A stretch of DNA of 64,000 nt from Amycolatopsis sp. CA-128772 (GTDB taxonomy: Bacteria; Actinomycetota; Actinomycetes; Mycobacteriales; Pseudonocardiaceae). A program made the translations under genes and the position numbers. This document shows, one piece after another, positions 16,726-24,143 of the stretch. The notes beneath the pieces are model-generated. The model ran no database searches. It was not told the origin of the DNA and worked only from the letters and a program-made list of their open reading frames with translations. Every line of letters begins with the position of its first letter. Position 1 is the first letter of the stretch. Location of the stretch: contig NZ_PPHG01000077.1 in assembly GCF_002904295.1 (NCBI RefSeq), positions 62,001 to 126,000 of the forward strand, written 5' to 3'.

Positions 16726-17243
16726 AACCACCCTTGGTGATCGCCGAGCGCCCCCTGGATCCGGCGGAGATCCCGGTCCGCAGCGCGCCGCGGGATCGTG
16801 TAGTTCAGGACCGACGCCCACTCGAGGATGATGGTCGCGACGGTCTCGGCTTCCCACTCGTGCGCGTCATCGTAGGACGACCGGCGCAGGGCGCGGTGTA
16901 CGGCATCCGGGTCGAGATCCGTTGCCGGGCCGCGGAGGAAGTCGGCCGGCTCGGCGTCGCCGTGCGGGTGGTGGTCGGCCAGCATGTGGCCGAGTTCGTG
17001 CAGGATGATGTGGTCCTGGTGCGATTTCGTCGTTTCGGCCTGGTAGAAGATGTAGTCCGCGGACGTCGTCGCGATCCAGCAGCCGAACGGGCCGGGCACC
17101 TCCAGCGGGTACGCCATCAGCCGGATCGGCTTCCCGCGCCGCTCGCCCAGCCGCGCGCAGAGCACCTCGACGTCCAGCGGCGGCCCGATGTCGAGGTCCT
17201 TGAGCAGTTTCCGGCAGCGGCGGCGCAGCTCACGCTCCTTCAT
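16722..17243 (-). CDS. ImmA/IrrE-type zinc metallopeptidase
   Basis: A 173-residue protease-like protein. The zinc motif HELGH is at residues 82-86 (IILHELGHMLADHH), and a downstream glutamate in HEWEAETVATIIL supplies the third ligand, as in ImmA/IrrE proteins. Characterised ImmA proteins cut an XRE-family repressor to switch on genes (ICEBs1 ImmR) or cut DdrO (IrrE). Here the gene overlaps the upstream XRE gene (ATGA), so that protein is the obvious candidate substrate. It is not secreted. Such proteins are sometimes annotated as toxin components, which the sequence does not prove. Confidence 0.9.
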   Translation of the reverse strand: MKERELRRRCRKLLKDLDIGPPLDVEVLCARLGERRGKPIRLMAYPLEVPGPFGCWIATTSADYIFYQAETTKSHQDHIILHELGHMLADHHPHGDAEPADFLRGPATDLDPDAVHRALRRSSYDDAHEWEAETVATIILEWASVLNYTIPRRAADRDLRRIQGALGDHQGWL

Positions 17244-17644
17244 CGCGCCGGTTCTCCCGGGTTCCGGCCTTCGCGTTCGGCCCGCTCGTAACGTTCGACG
17301 AGCTCCAGCAGGTCCATCACCTGCCGCCGGCCCTGCGGCGACAGCTCCTGGGCGCGCATCGCCATCAGCTGGGCCTCGCCCGCGGGAACCGCGGCCACCT
17401 CTTCGTCGAAGAAGTACGTCACCGGCACGCCGAACAGCTTCGCCAGCGCCTCGACGTAGTGGATCTTCGGGTTGACCCGCTTGCCCGTGGCCAGCTGCTG
17501 CAGGTACGCGGGCGACATCGCCGGGCCGCCCGCACGCTCGACGGCGGCGGAGATCTCCCGGTAGCTGTGCGGTGCACGGCCGTCCACGCGGGCGGCCTCG
17601 ATCAGGGCGCTCAAGCGCTCCGCGAAGGTGCGTTCCCGTGCCAT
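17240..17644 (-). CDS. XRE family regulator, EspR-like
   Basis: A 134-residue DNA-binding protein. The helix-turn-helix spans about residues 10-80, with the characteristic AMSPAYLQQLATGKRVNPKI recognition region followed by ALAKLFGVPVTYFFDEE, a pattern shared with mycobacterial EspR. The C-terminal part (about 95-134, LSPQGRRQVMDLLELVERYE) is helical and probably dimerises. The ATG is preceded by a G-rich site, GGGGGTGG. It heads the operon and overlaps immA. An inverted repeat AAACCACTG/CAGTGGTTT in its promoter is the likely self-binding site. Confidence 0.88.
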   Translation of the reverse strand: MARERTFAERLSALIEAARVDGRAPHSYREISAAVERAGGPAMSPAYLQQLATGKRVNPKIHYVEALAKLFGVPVTYFFDEEVAAVPAGEAQLMAMRAQELSPQGRRQVMDLLELVERYERAEREGRNPGEPAR

Positions 17645-17673
17645 CTCCACCCCCTGGGAATCCAGCCGCGAAA

Positions 17674-17729
17674 ATTCTAACCGCAAACCACTGTACGCAC
17701 TTGTTGACAGCCATCGTATGCAGTGGTTT
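17674..17729 (-). promoter_or_regulatory. XRE operon promoter with inverted-repeat operator
   Basis: On the minus strand a -10 box TAGAAT (17674-17679) precedes the XRE gene. Just upstream lie AAACCACTG (17685-17693) and CAGTGGTTT (17721-17729), perfect 9-bp arms with centres 36 bp apart. On the plus strand the same segment contains TTGACA (17704-17709) and, 17 bases on, TTTACA (17727-17732), a possible divergent promoter reading into the structured region to the right. Confidence 0.6.
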
Positions 17730-17741
17730 ACAGTTGGCTCG

Positions 17742-17916
17742 CCTCTCGCCTTGCGGGTCCGTGCCCTGGGGGTGCACGGAACGGTCAAGGCGAGAGGTTG
17801 TCGCGCCTTCGACTCGTCATGATCGGCCGTCTGTAGTACGCTTCGGGGGCCAAGGTTGATCGCCCTCGTGGCGAACCCTTGGTCACGGCCTGTTGCCGGA
17901 GGTCGACCCCCAGGGC
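17742..17916 (+). ncRNA. Candidate structured RNA with a pseudoknot
   Basis: This gene-free stretch has dense pairing potential. A perfect 12-bp stem (17742-17753 with 17786-17797) encloses an inner 7-bp stem (17758-17764 with 17774-17780). GGCCAAGG (17848-17855) pairs with 17877-17884 around an inner TCGCC/GGCGA hairpin, and CGGC/GCCG (17886-17889, 17895-17898) forms a small one. The loop of the first hairpin and its edges, GCCCTGGGGGT (17763-17773), is a perfect 11-base complement of 17906-17916. A possible promoter lies just upstream on the plus strand. I cannot match it to a known RNA family; strand and boundaries are guesses. Confidence 0.3.
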
Positions 17917-17934
17917 TTCCGGTGACAGGCCCCT

Positions 17935-18393
17935 TTAATTTCCGGGCATCAGGCTCGCGGCCAGCGTCGCCCCCAGTTCGGTGCACGCCGCCAACGTCGC
18001 TTGGTCAGGATCACCCGTTGAGATGACGGGTGCTGCTGCTTTTGCCCAGGACAACCCGGTTGTGATGGCGAGCAGCTGGCGTTCCGTGCCCGAAGTGTCG
18101 CTGTTGCCGTGAATCCAGTACCCGAACGAGCGACCGCGCGTCGCGTCCAGGCACGGGTAGTAGACGGTGTCGAAGAAGTGCTTGAGCGCACCGCTCATGC
18201 TGCCCAGGTTCGCCGGCGTGCCCAGCAGGTAGCCGTCCGCTTCGAGGACGTCGGTGGTGGTGGCCGCCAGCGCCGCGCGGCGGACCACCTCCACCCCTTC
18301 GATGTCCGGGTGCGTCGCGCCCGCCACCACCGCTTCGAACAGCGCCTGCGTCGACGGCGACGGCGTGTGGTGGACGATCAGCAACCTCGGCAT
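17935..18393 (-). CDS. Flavodoxin-like NAD(P)H-dependent reductase
   Basis: A 152-residue flavodoxin-fold protein. It opens with the FMN phosphate loop region RLLIVHHTPSPSTQALFEAV and has YLLGTPANLGSMSGALKHFFD, the second FMN-contacting segment of the WrbA/NADPH-FMN reductase family. The ATG overlaps the stop of the phosphohexomutase gene (TGATG), so it is translationally coupled to it. Substrate unknown; quinone or general flavin reduction is the usual role of the family. Downstream lies the structured non-coding region. Confidence 0.82.
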   Translation of the reverse strand: MPRLLIVHHTPSPSTQALFEAVVAGATHPDIEGVEVVRRAALAATTTDVLEADGYLLGTPANLGSMSGALKHFFDTVYYPCLDATRGRSFGYWIHGNSDTSGTERQLLAITTGLSWAKAAAPVISTGDPDQATLAACTELGATLAASLMPGN

Positions 18394-20003
18394 CAGGCGA
18401 GCAGCTCCTCGACGTCGGCCCGCAACGCCGTCAGCCGCTCCTGCGCCGCGTCGCGGGCGTCCGCCACCACCTGCAGGTACGCCTTCAGCTTCGGCTCGGT
18501 CCCGGATGGCCGCACGACCACGCGCACGCCGTCGCCGGTCAGGCGCACGACGTCGGCGTCCGGCAGCAGGTCTTCGAGGGTGACGTCGACGCCGCCGAGC
18601 CGGGCCGGCGGGGTCGCCCGCACCTTCGCCATCAGCTGCCCACGGACGGCGAGATCGGTGACCCGCAGCGAGACCTGGTCGGTCAGGTGGACGCCGTGGC
18701 GCTGCGCCAGTTCGCCGAGCACGTCCAGCGGCGTGCGGCCCTGCGCCTTGAGCTGCGCGGCGAGCCCCGCGGCGAGCGTCGCGGCGGCGATGCCGTCCTT
18801 GTCCCGCACGAAGCCCGGGTTCACGCACAGCCCGAGCGCCTCTTCGTAGGCGAACACCAGTCCTTCGCCGGCCCGCACCAGCCACTTGAAGCCGGTCAGC
18901 GTCTCGGCGTACCGGGCTCCCTCGGCCTTGGCGATCTCGCCGAGCATCGACGACGACACGATCGTAGTGGCCACCAGCGGGTCCGGCAGTGTCGTGCGGT
19001 CCACAGTGGACAGAATGTACGAGCCGAGCAGCACGCCCGTCTCGTCGCCGCGCAGCATGCGCCAGCGACCGTCCCGTTCGCGGACGCCGAGCGCGCACCG
19101 GTCGGCGTCCGGGTCGAGCGCGATCGCCAGGTCGGCGTCCACATCGGACGCGAGCGCCAGCAGCAGGTCGGTCGCCCCCGGTTCCTCGGGGTTCGGGAAC
19201 GACACGGTCGGGAAGTCCGGGTCGGGCGCGGCCTGGGCCGCGACCAGGTGCAGGTCGGTGAACCCGGCCCGCTCGAACGCCGCCTGCAGCGTGTTCGCAC
19301 CGACGCCGTGCAACGCCGTCGCGGCGACGCGCACCGCGCGCTCGGCCCCCATCGGCAGCGTCGCGACCTCGTCGAGGTAGCGGTCCAGCAGGTCGACGAC
19401 CTCGGCCCCGGGCGACCGCGGCACCTCCGCCGCCGGCGGCGCGGCCTCGATGGCGCGCTCGATCTCGCCGTCGGACGGCGGGACGATCTGGCCGCCGGTC
19501 GCGTCGTAGAGCTTGTACCCGTTGTCCGCCGGGGGGTTGTGCGAAGCGGTGATCTGGATGCCGGCCACCGCGCCGAGCCGTCCGACGGCGAAGGCGAGCA
19601 CCGGCGTCGGCAGCGGGCGGGGGAACACCTTGACGTCGAACCCCGCCGCGGTCAGCACCTCGGCGGCGGCGGTCGCGAAGGCTTCCGAGCCGTGCCGCGC
19701 GTCGCGGCCGACGACGACCAGCGCACCGGCGTGCCCGTGCGCCTCCAGCCATTGGGCGACCCCGGCCGTCGTGCGCGTGACGACGGCGACGTTCATCCCG
19801 TTCGGGCCGGCGCGCACCGGGCCGCGCAGGCCGGCCGTGCCGAACTCCAGCGGCCCGGCCAGCCGGTCGGCCAGGTCCGCCGCGGCCGCGGGGTCGCTTT
19901 CCGCCCGGGCCAGGACGGTATCCAGCTCGGCACGGGTTGCGGGGTCCGGATCGGCGGCCATCCAGCGGAAAGCGGCGTCGCGCAAGGAGGAATCGGTCGT
20001 CAC
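18393..20003 (-). CDS. Phosphohexomutase (phosphoglucomutase/phosphomannomutase family)
   Basis: A 536-residue alpha-D-phosphohexomutase that moves a phosphate between C1 and C6 of hexoses through a phosphoserine. All four signature regions are present in order: the active serine in QITASHNPPADNGYK (about residue 150), the magnesium loop LDPDADRCALG, the sugar-specificity loop VFAYEEALGLC, and the phosphate loop VRPSGTEPKLKAY. The length fits the ManB/PgmB-type enzymes of actinobacteria. The GTG start is 6 bases after a TAGGCT -10 box, indicating a leaderless message. It is divergent from a glycosyltransferase and may supply sugar phosphates for nucleotide sugars. Confidence 0.92.
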   Translation of the reverse strand: MTTDSSLRDAAFRWMAADPDPATRAELDTVLARAESDPAAAADLADRLAGPLEFGTAGLRGPVRAGPNGMNVAVVTRTTAGVAQWLEAHGHAGALVVVGRDARHGSEAFATAAAEVLTAAGFDVKVFPRPLPTPVLAFAVGRLGAVAGIQITASHNPPADNGYKLYDATGGQIVPPSDGEIERAIEAAPPAAEVPRSPGAEVVDLLDRYLDEVATLPMGAERAVRVAATALHGVGANTLQAAFERAGFTDLHLVAAQAAPDPDFPTVSFPNPEEPGATDLLLALASDVDADLAIALDPDADRCALGVRERDGRWRMLRGDETGVLLGSYILSTVDRTTLPDPLVATTIVSSSMLGEIAKAEGARYAETLTGFKWLVRAGEGLVFAYEEALGLCVNPGFVRDKDGIAAATLAAGLAAQLKAQGRTPLDVLGELAQRHGVHLTDQVSLRVTDLAVRGQLMAKVRATPPARLGGVDVTLEDLLPDADVVRLTGDGVRVVVRPSGTEPKLKAYLQVVADARDAAQERLTALRADVEELLA

Positions 20004-20033
20004 CGGCCCAGCCTACGGGCTAAGGTCGGGTAG
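20004..20033. promoter_or_regulatory. Compact bidirectional leaderless promoter
   Basis: Only 30 bases separate two divergent GTG starts. Reading right, TAAGGT (20021-20026) is followed by 7 bases and then the glycosyltransferase GTG. Reading left, TAGGCT (complement of 20010-20015) is followed by 6 bases and the mutase GTG. Both fit the actinobacterial TANNNT -10 and would start transcripts at the initiation codon. The -35 region of each promoter must overlap the other gene. Confidence 0.65.
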
Positions 20034-21185
20034 GTGCGCTTACTCTTCACCTCTCTGGGGTCCTTCGGCCACACCTTCCCGCTCGTCCCGCTGGCGGTCG
20101 CCGCGCGCGAGGCGGGCCATGACGTCGTCTTCGCCACATCCGAAGACTTCCTGCCACAGCTGACCAAAGCCGGCCTCGAAACCGCGGCGGCCGGGCTCGC
20201 CATCAAGGACGCGTTCGGCCAGGCGTTCGCCGGCTCCGGGCCACGGCGCCCACCCGGGGAAATCCCGCGCGAGGAGCTGTTCCCGGTCGTCGCGAAGGTG
20301 TTCGGCGAGCTGATGCCCGAGCGGTTCCTCGCCGACCTGCTGCCGCTGTTCGAGCACGTCCGGCCCGATCTGGTGGTGAGCGAGGCGGGCAACTCCGGCG
20401 GGGCGTTCGCCGCGCTGAAGGCGGGGATCCCGGTGGTGGCGCACGGCTTCGGCCGCGTGTCGACCGGCGACCCGATGACCACGCAGATCCGGGACGCGAT
20501 CCGCGAGCACGGTGCTTCGCTGGGCATCGAGATCGGCGAGGACCTGGCGTTCGGCGGCCCGTTCGTCGACATCTGCCCGGAGTCGGTGCAGGACGCGGAC
20601 TTCCTGGCCCGCACCCGCCGGGTGCCGCTGCGCCCGGTCGGCTGGAGCGAGCCGGGTGAACTGCCGGCGGGCGTGCTGGACAAGCGGCGTCCGCTCGTCT
20701 ACCTGACGCTGGGCACGGCGATGGGCCACGCGGGCGTGCTCACCGAGGCGATCGCCGGTCTGTCCGGTTTGGACGTCGACGTCCTGGTCGCCACCGGCCC
20801 GTCGCTGCCCGACGACGCGCTGGGCGAGGTCCCGGCGAACGTCCGGCTCGAGGCGTGGGTCCCGCAGGCGGCGCTGCTGCCGCACGTCGACCTGGTGGTC
20901 CACCACGGCGGCAGCGGCACGACCCTCGGCGCGTTCGGCGCGGCCCTTCCGCAGCTGCTGATGCCGCAGGGCGCGGACCAGTTCACCAACGCGGACGCGG
21001 TGGTCGCGGCCGGCGTCGGCGACCGCCTGCTCGGCACCGAGGTCACCGCCGAGGCCGTCGCCACGAAGGCGCGTCACCTGCTCACGGACACCTCGGTCCG
21101 CGACGCGGCCCGCACCCTGGCGGCCGAAGTCGCAGCCATGCCGTCCCCGGCCGAGGTGGCCGCCCAGCTCCCCACCCTGGTCTGA
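20034..21185 (+). CDS. Glycosyltransferase, GT1/macrolide-glycosyltransferase-like
   Basis: A 383-residue GT-B fold enzyme that would transfer a sugar from a nucleotide donor to a small molecule or lipid. The N-terminal domain opens LLFTSLGSFGHTFPLVPLA with the acceptor-site His. The C-terminal donor domain has LEAWVPQAALLPHVDLVVHH followed by GGSGTTLGAFGAALPQLLMPQ, the GT1 signature. The third codon is TTA, the rarest leucine codon in such genomes and read by the bldA tRNA, so translation could be developmentally limited. It shares a promoter region with the phosphohexomutase. Acceptor unknown; no biosynthetic cluster lies nearby. Its stop touches a repeat hairpin. Confidence 0.87.
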   Translation: MRLLFTSLGSFGHTFPLVPLAVAAREAGHDVVFATSEDFLPQLTKAGLETAAAGLAIKDAFGQAFAGSGPRRPPGEIPREELFPVVAKVFGELMPERFLADLLPLFEHVRPDLVVSEAGNSGGAFAALKAGIPVVAHGFGRVSTGDPMTTQIRDAIREHGASLGIEIGEDLAFGGPFVDICPESVQDADFLARTRRVPLRPVGWSEPGELPAGVLDKRRPLVYLTLGTAMGHAGVLTEAIAGLSGLDVDVLVATGPSLPDDALGEVPANVRLEAWVPQAALLPHVDLVVHHGGSGTTLGAFGAALPQLLMPQGADQFTNADAVVAAGVGDRLLGTEVTAEAVATKARHLLTDTSVRDAARTLAAEVAAMPSPAEVAAQLPTLV

Positions 21186-21252
21186 GTTCCGGCTTCGAAC
21201 ACGCGAGTTCCGGCTTGAATCACGCACTCACGTGATTCAAGCCGGAACTCGG
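21186..21252. repeat. ACTCGCGTGAT-type repeat forming a perfect 21-bp hairpin
   Basis: The 67 bases between two convergent genes consist almost wholly of the dispersed repeat. 21204-21224 and 21231-21251 are perfect complements (21 bp) around a 6-base loop, and one further copy lies to the left. Both neighbouring stop codons abut the element. It is well placed to act as a two-way terminator, although it has no T-run. Confidence 0.85.
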
Positions 21253-22032
21253 TCAGGCGCGGGTGACCAGGTCTCGCAGGAGAGAACCCATCTGGGTGGC
21301 GGCCGCGCGGCCGGCTTCCAGGACTTCCTGGTGGTTCAGGGGCTCGCCCGTCATGCCGGCGGCCAGGTTCGTCACCAGGGACAGGCCGAAGACCTCGACG
21401 CCGGCCGCGCGGGCGGCGATCGCCTCCAGCACCGTCGACATGCCGACCAGGTCCGCGCCCAGCGTGCGCAGCATCCGGATCTCCGCCGGCGTCTCGAAGT
21501 GCGGCCCCACCAGGCCCGCGTAGACGCCTTCTTCGAGCGACGGGTCGATCTCCCGCGCGATCTTCCGCAGCCGCGCCGAGTACAGGTCCGTCAGGTCGAC
21601 GAAGTTCGCGCCGACGATCGGGGAGCGCGCGGTCAGGTTCAGGTGGTCGGAGATCAGCACCGGCTGGCCGACGCGGAAGCCCTCGCGCAGCCCGCCGGCC
21701 GCGTTCGTCAGCAGCACCGTCCGGACGCCGGCCGCCGCCGCGGTGCGCACGTTGTGCACCACCGGGTCGATGCCCTTGCCCTCGTAGAAGTGCGTCCGGC
21801 CCAGCATGACCAGGACGTTCTTGTCCCCGATCGTCAGCGACCGGATGGTGCCGCCGTGGCCCACCGCGCCGGGCGTGGTGAAGCCGGGGAGCTCGGCGAA
21901 CGGGATCTCCGTCTCGCACTCCCCGATGACGTCCGCCGCCGGGCGCCAGCCCGACCCCAGGACCACCGCGATGTCGTGCGCCTCAACGCCGGTGCGCTTG
22001 GCGATGGCGCTCGCGGCTTCGTGTTCACTCAT
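21253..22032 (-). CDS. punA: Purine-nucleoside phosphorylase
   Basis: A 259-residue enzyme that splits inosine/guanosine with phosphate into base and ribose 1-phosphate for purine salvage. Family marks are VVLGSGW near the N-terminus, the phosphate-binding GRTHFYEGKG, the base-binding TNAAGGLREGFRVGQPVLISD, GPHFETPAEIRML, GMSTVLEAIAAR, and LVTNLAAGM. It is of the trimeric PNP/MTAP type. The ATG overlaps the stop of the small membrane gene upstream (ATGA), so it is the last cistron of a three-gene operon divergent from a MerR regulator. The stop lies against a repeat hairpin. Confidence 0.92.
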   Translation of the reverse strand: MSEHEAASAIAKRTGVEAHDIAVVLGSGWRPAADVIGECETEIPFAELPGFTTPGAVGHGGTIRSLTIGDKNVLVMLGRTHFYEGKGIDPVVHNVRTAAAAGVRTVLLTNAAGGLREGFRVGQPVLISDHLNLTARSPIVGANFVDLTDLYSARLRKIAREIDPSLEEGVYAGLVGPHFETPAEIRMLRTLGADLVGMSTVLEAIAARAAGVEVFGLSLVTNLAAGMTGEPLNHQEVLEAGRAAATQMGSLLRDLVTRA

Positions 22033-22448
22033 GCGAGGGAGCGTATCCGCACGGCCCTCACCACGAGGAACACGACCAGCCCGAACGGGGAGAGGAAGAT
22101 CGTCAGCAGCAGGATCGGGCTGACGACCCACGGCGAGAGCCCCCGCGCCCGGCCCTCGAAGTACATCCACCGGGCGATGAACAGGTCGAACGCGATGAGG
22201 TGCGCCCAGACGAGCCCGGCGCCCCACGGCGTGGCCAGCAGCGTCTGCAGGACGCCGAGGTCGGGCCGGAGCATCGCCCGCCCCCACTCGCCGAAGTGCG
22301 GCAGCACGAGCGCGAAGTAGCAGGCCAGCGGCAGCAGCGGCACCCACGGCGACGCCATGATCCGCTCAGTCCACCGCCACCCCGGGGCCAGGACCATCAG
22401 CGCCCAGAACGGCGCGGCGAGCGGGAAGGCCAGGTCGAAGAGGGTCAT
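22029..22448 (-). CDS. ABA4-like membrane protein
   Basis: A 139-residue protein with four hydrophobic helices (about 5-20, 35-50, 72-92 and 108-130). The pattern FDLAFPLAAPFWALMVLAPGW at the start, and HLIAFDLFIARWMYFEGR with LSPFGLVVFLVVR later, matches the ABA4-like (DUF4281) family, named for a plant chloroplast protein of neoxanthin formation. The bacterial role is unknown. The ATG overlaps the stop of the preceding membrane gene and its own stop overlaps the purine phosphorylase gene, so all three are coupled. Confidence 0.8.
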   Translation of the reverse strand: MTLFDLAFPLAAPFWALMVLAPGWRWTERIMASPWVPLLPLACYFALVLPHFGEWGRAMLRPDLGVLQTLLATPWGAGLVWAHLIAFDLFIARWMYFEGRARGLSPWVVSPILLLTIFLSPFGLVVFLVVRAVRIRSLA

Positions 22449-23386
22449 CGGACGCGCACCGTAGCCCACGAACCCAGCCCGACCGCGGCGGCCAGCACGG
22501 CGAACGCTCCCAGCGTCGCCGCGTCCGGGTGCACGATCGACTGCGCCCGCAACGCCTGCCACGTCACCAGCGCGGTCAGGCCGGCGTACCCGGCCGCGCC
22601 GAGCAGGACCAGCCGTGCGCGGACGACGTCGTCACGCAGCCGCGGGAACCGCGCGGCCAGTGCGGCCAGCCCGATGGCGAGCAGCGGCAGGGCCTGCAGC
22701 GCGTGCATCCCGACGAAGTGCGGGATCCGCAGGTCGCCGGCCACCGTGCTCCAGCCGAGCAGGGGCAGGCCGGGGCCGCCGTCCGCGAGCCCGACGGTGT
22801 GCGCGCCGACCACCGTCGGCGTCGTGCCGGTCTTCCACTGCGCGAGCTGCTGCGCGGTCGGCGACGTCATCAGGATGCCCAGCGAGATCCCCACCAGCGA
22901 CAGCACGGCTCCGGTGCGCACGGCCCAGAAGGTCGCCCGGCCGGGCACCTTCGTGAACATCACCAGCACGGTCAGCACCAGCGTCGCCACCCACAACCCC
23001 ATGATCATCTTGCCCATGACGTCGTAGATCAGGGTGTCCTGCGGGGTCGCGTTGTTGAAGTGGCTCGCGTGGCCCCGCGCCGCCTGGAACACGAGGAGAA
23101 CGTACTCGGCGGCGAAGATCACGACGAGGAAGTTCGTCAGCAGGCCCGCCGTGCGCCGGAACCGTGGCAGCAGCGAGACGAGCCAGCTCCAGGTGACGAA
23201 GTAGAGCGCGCCGGAAACGGCGAACTTGACCGGCTTGGCCCAGATCGGCGCGCCCGCCAGGGTCCGCTGGTCGACGAGCAGCGCGGCCAGCCCCAGCAGG
23301 GCCGCGACCCCCAGGGTGGCGGCGGCGAGCGCGGACGGCCGGTGCCACCCGTGCGTTCTGCTCCGGAGATCGGCGAGGATGGTCAT
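22445..23386 (-). CDS. Multi-pass membrane protein
   Basis: A 313-residue protein with about eight hydrophobic helices and conserved-looking loops such as APIWAKPVKFAVSGALYFVTW and GHASHFNNATP. The ATG giving MTILADLRS has AGGGA five bases upstream. I cannot name a characterised family; the WAKPVKFAVSGALY segment suggests a conserved actinobacterial integral membrane protein. It is the first gene of an operon with the ABA4-like protein and purine phosphorylase, and divergent from a MerR-type gene that probably controls it. The intergenic ATGGATA...TATCCAT arms (23401-23407, 23437-23443) are a candidate operator. Confidence 0.7.
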   Translation of the reverse strand: MTILADLRSRTHGWHRPSALAAATLGVAALLGLAALLVDQRTLAGAPIWAKPVKFAVSGALYFVTWSWLVSLLPRFRRTAGLLTNFLVVIFAAEYVLLVFQAARGHASHFNNATPQDTLIYDVMGKMIMGLWVATLVLTVLVMFTKVPGRATFWAVRTGAVLSLVGISLGILMTSPTAQQLAQWKTGTTPTVVGAHTVGLADGGPGLPLLGWSTVAGDLRIPHFVGMHALQALPLLAIGLAALAARFPRLRDDVVRARLVLLGAAGYAGLTALVTWQALRAQSIVHPDAATLGAFAVLAAAVGLGSWATVRVR

Positions 23387-23495
23387 GGTTCCCTCCCAGA
23401 ATGGATAGTCAAGCTCTCCGTTATGGGAAGTTAAGGTATCCATGCTGAGCTGTCTTCAGGGTTGCCCCGGAGACCGACCCCGGGATCGAGAGCGG

Positions 23496-24143
23496 ATGCG
23501 CATGCGGATGGCCGAACTGAGCGCCCAGTCCGGGGTGCCGGTCGCGACCGTCAAGTACTACCTGCGCGAGGGCCTGCTCCCGCCCGGCGAGCGGACGAGC
23601 CCGAACCAGGCGCGGTATTCCCCGGCGCACGTCCAGCGGCTGCGGCTGATCAGGGCGCTCACCGAGGTCGGCGGGCTGCCGCTGGCCTCGGTCGGGGTGG
23701 TGCTGGCCGCGATCGACGGCGACGAGACCCCGCACCGGACGATGGGCGTCGTCCAGGAGGAGCTGGCCGGACCGGCGCCGAAGGTGTCGGAGGAGGCCGC
23801 GGCGTGGGCGTCCGGGCTGCTCGAGGACGTCGTCCGGGAGAACGGCTGGAAGTGGCACGAACCCCGGGGCGCCACGATCGACAACCTGGTCGCCGCGCTG
23901 GCCACGGCGAAGGAGCTCGGGCAGGACATGCTGACCGAACGGCTCGGCGAGTACGCCCGGCTGGCGCTGCGCGTCGCGGAGGTCGACGTCGGGGTGGTGG
24001 CCGGCCTGACGTCGGTGGACAAGATCATCGAGGCGGGCGTGGTCGCCACCGTGCTCGGCGACCGGATCTTCGCCGGCCTGCGCCACCTCGCCCAGGAGCA
24101 GGTGTCCCGGGACGTCCTCGGCGGCGCTAGTCCGAAACGCTGA
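23496..24143 (+). CDS. MerR family transcriptional regulator
   Basis: A protein of about 215 residues. The MerR helix-turn-helix begins at RMAELSAQSGVPVATVKYYL and the wing ends at NQARYSPAHVQRLRLIRAL. The C-terminal 140 residues are a helical domain unrelated to metal-binding MerR tails, with no cysteines. The start is uncertain: three ATGs (23496, 23502, 23508) lie at the domain edge, and an upstream ATG at 23442 adds 18 residues but sits 4 bases after a TAAGGT -10 box. I chose the first of the cluster. It is divergent from the membrane-protein operon. The 3' end overlaps the convergent kinase gene by 17 bases. Confidence 0.82.
   Translation: MRMRMAELSAQSGVPVATVKYYLREGLLPPGERTSPNQARYSPAHVQRLRLIRALTEVGGLPLASVGVVLAAIDGDETPHRTMGVVQEELAGPAPKVSEEAAAWASGLLEDVVRENGWKWHEPRGATIDNLVAALATAKELGQDMLTERLGEYARLALRVAEVDVGVVAGLTSVDKIIEAGVVATVLGDRIFAGLRHLAQEQVSRDVLGGASPKR

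Noticed and set aside
17742..17916. The structured region as a known RNA (SRP RNA, 6C RNA, tmRNA or RNase P RNA)
   Set aside because: None of the conserved sequence blocks of those RNAs was found; the C-run in one loop is too short and alone for 6C RNA. Kept only as an unclassified candidate.
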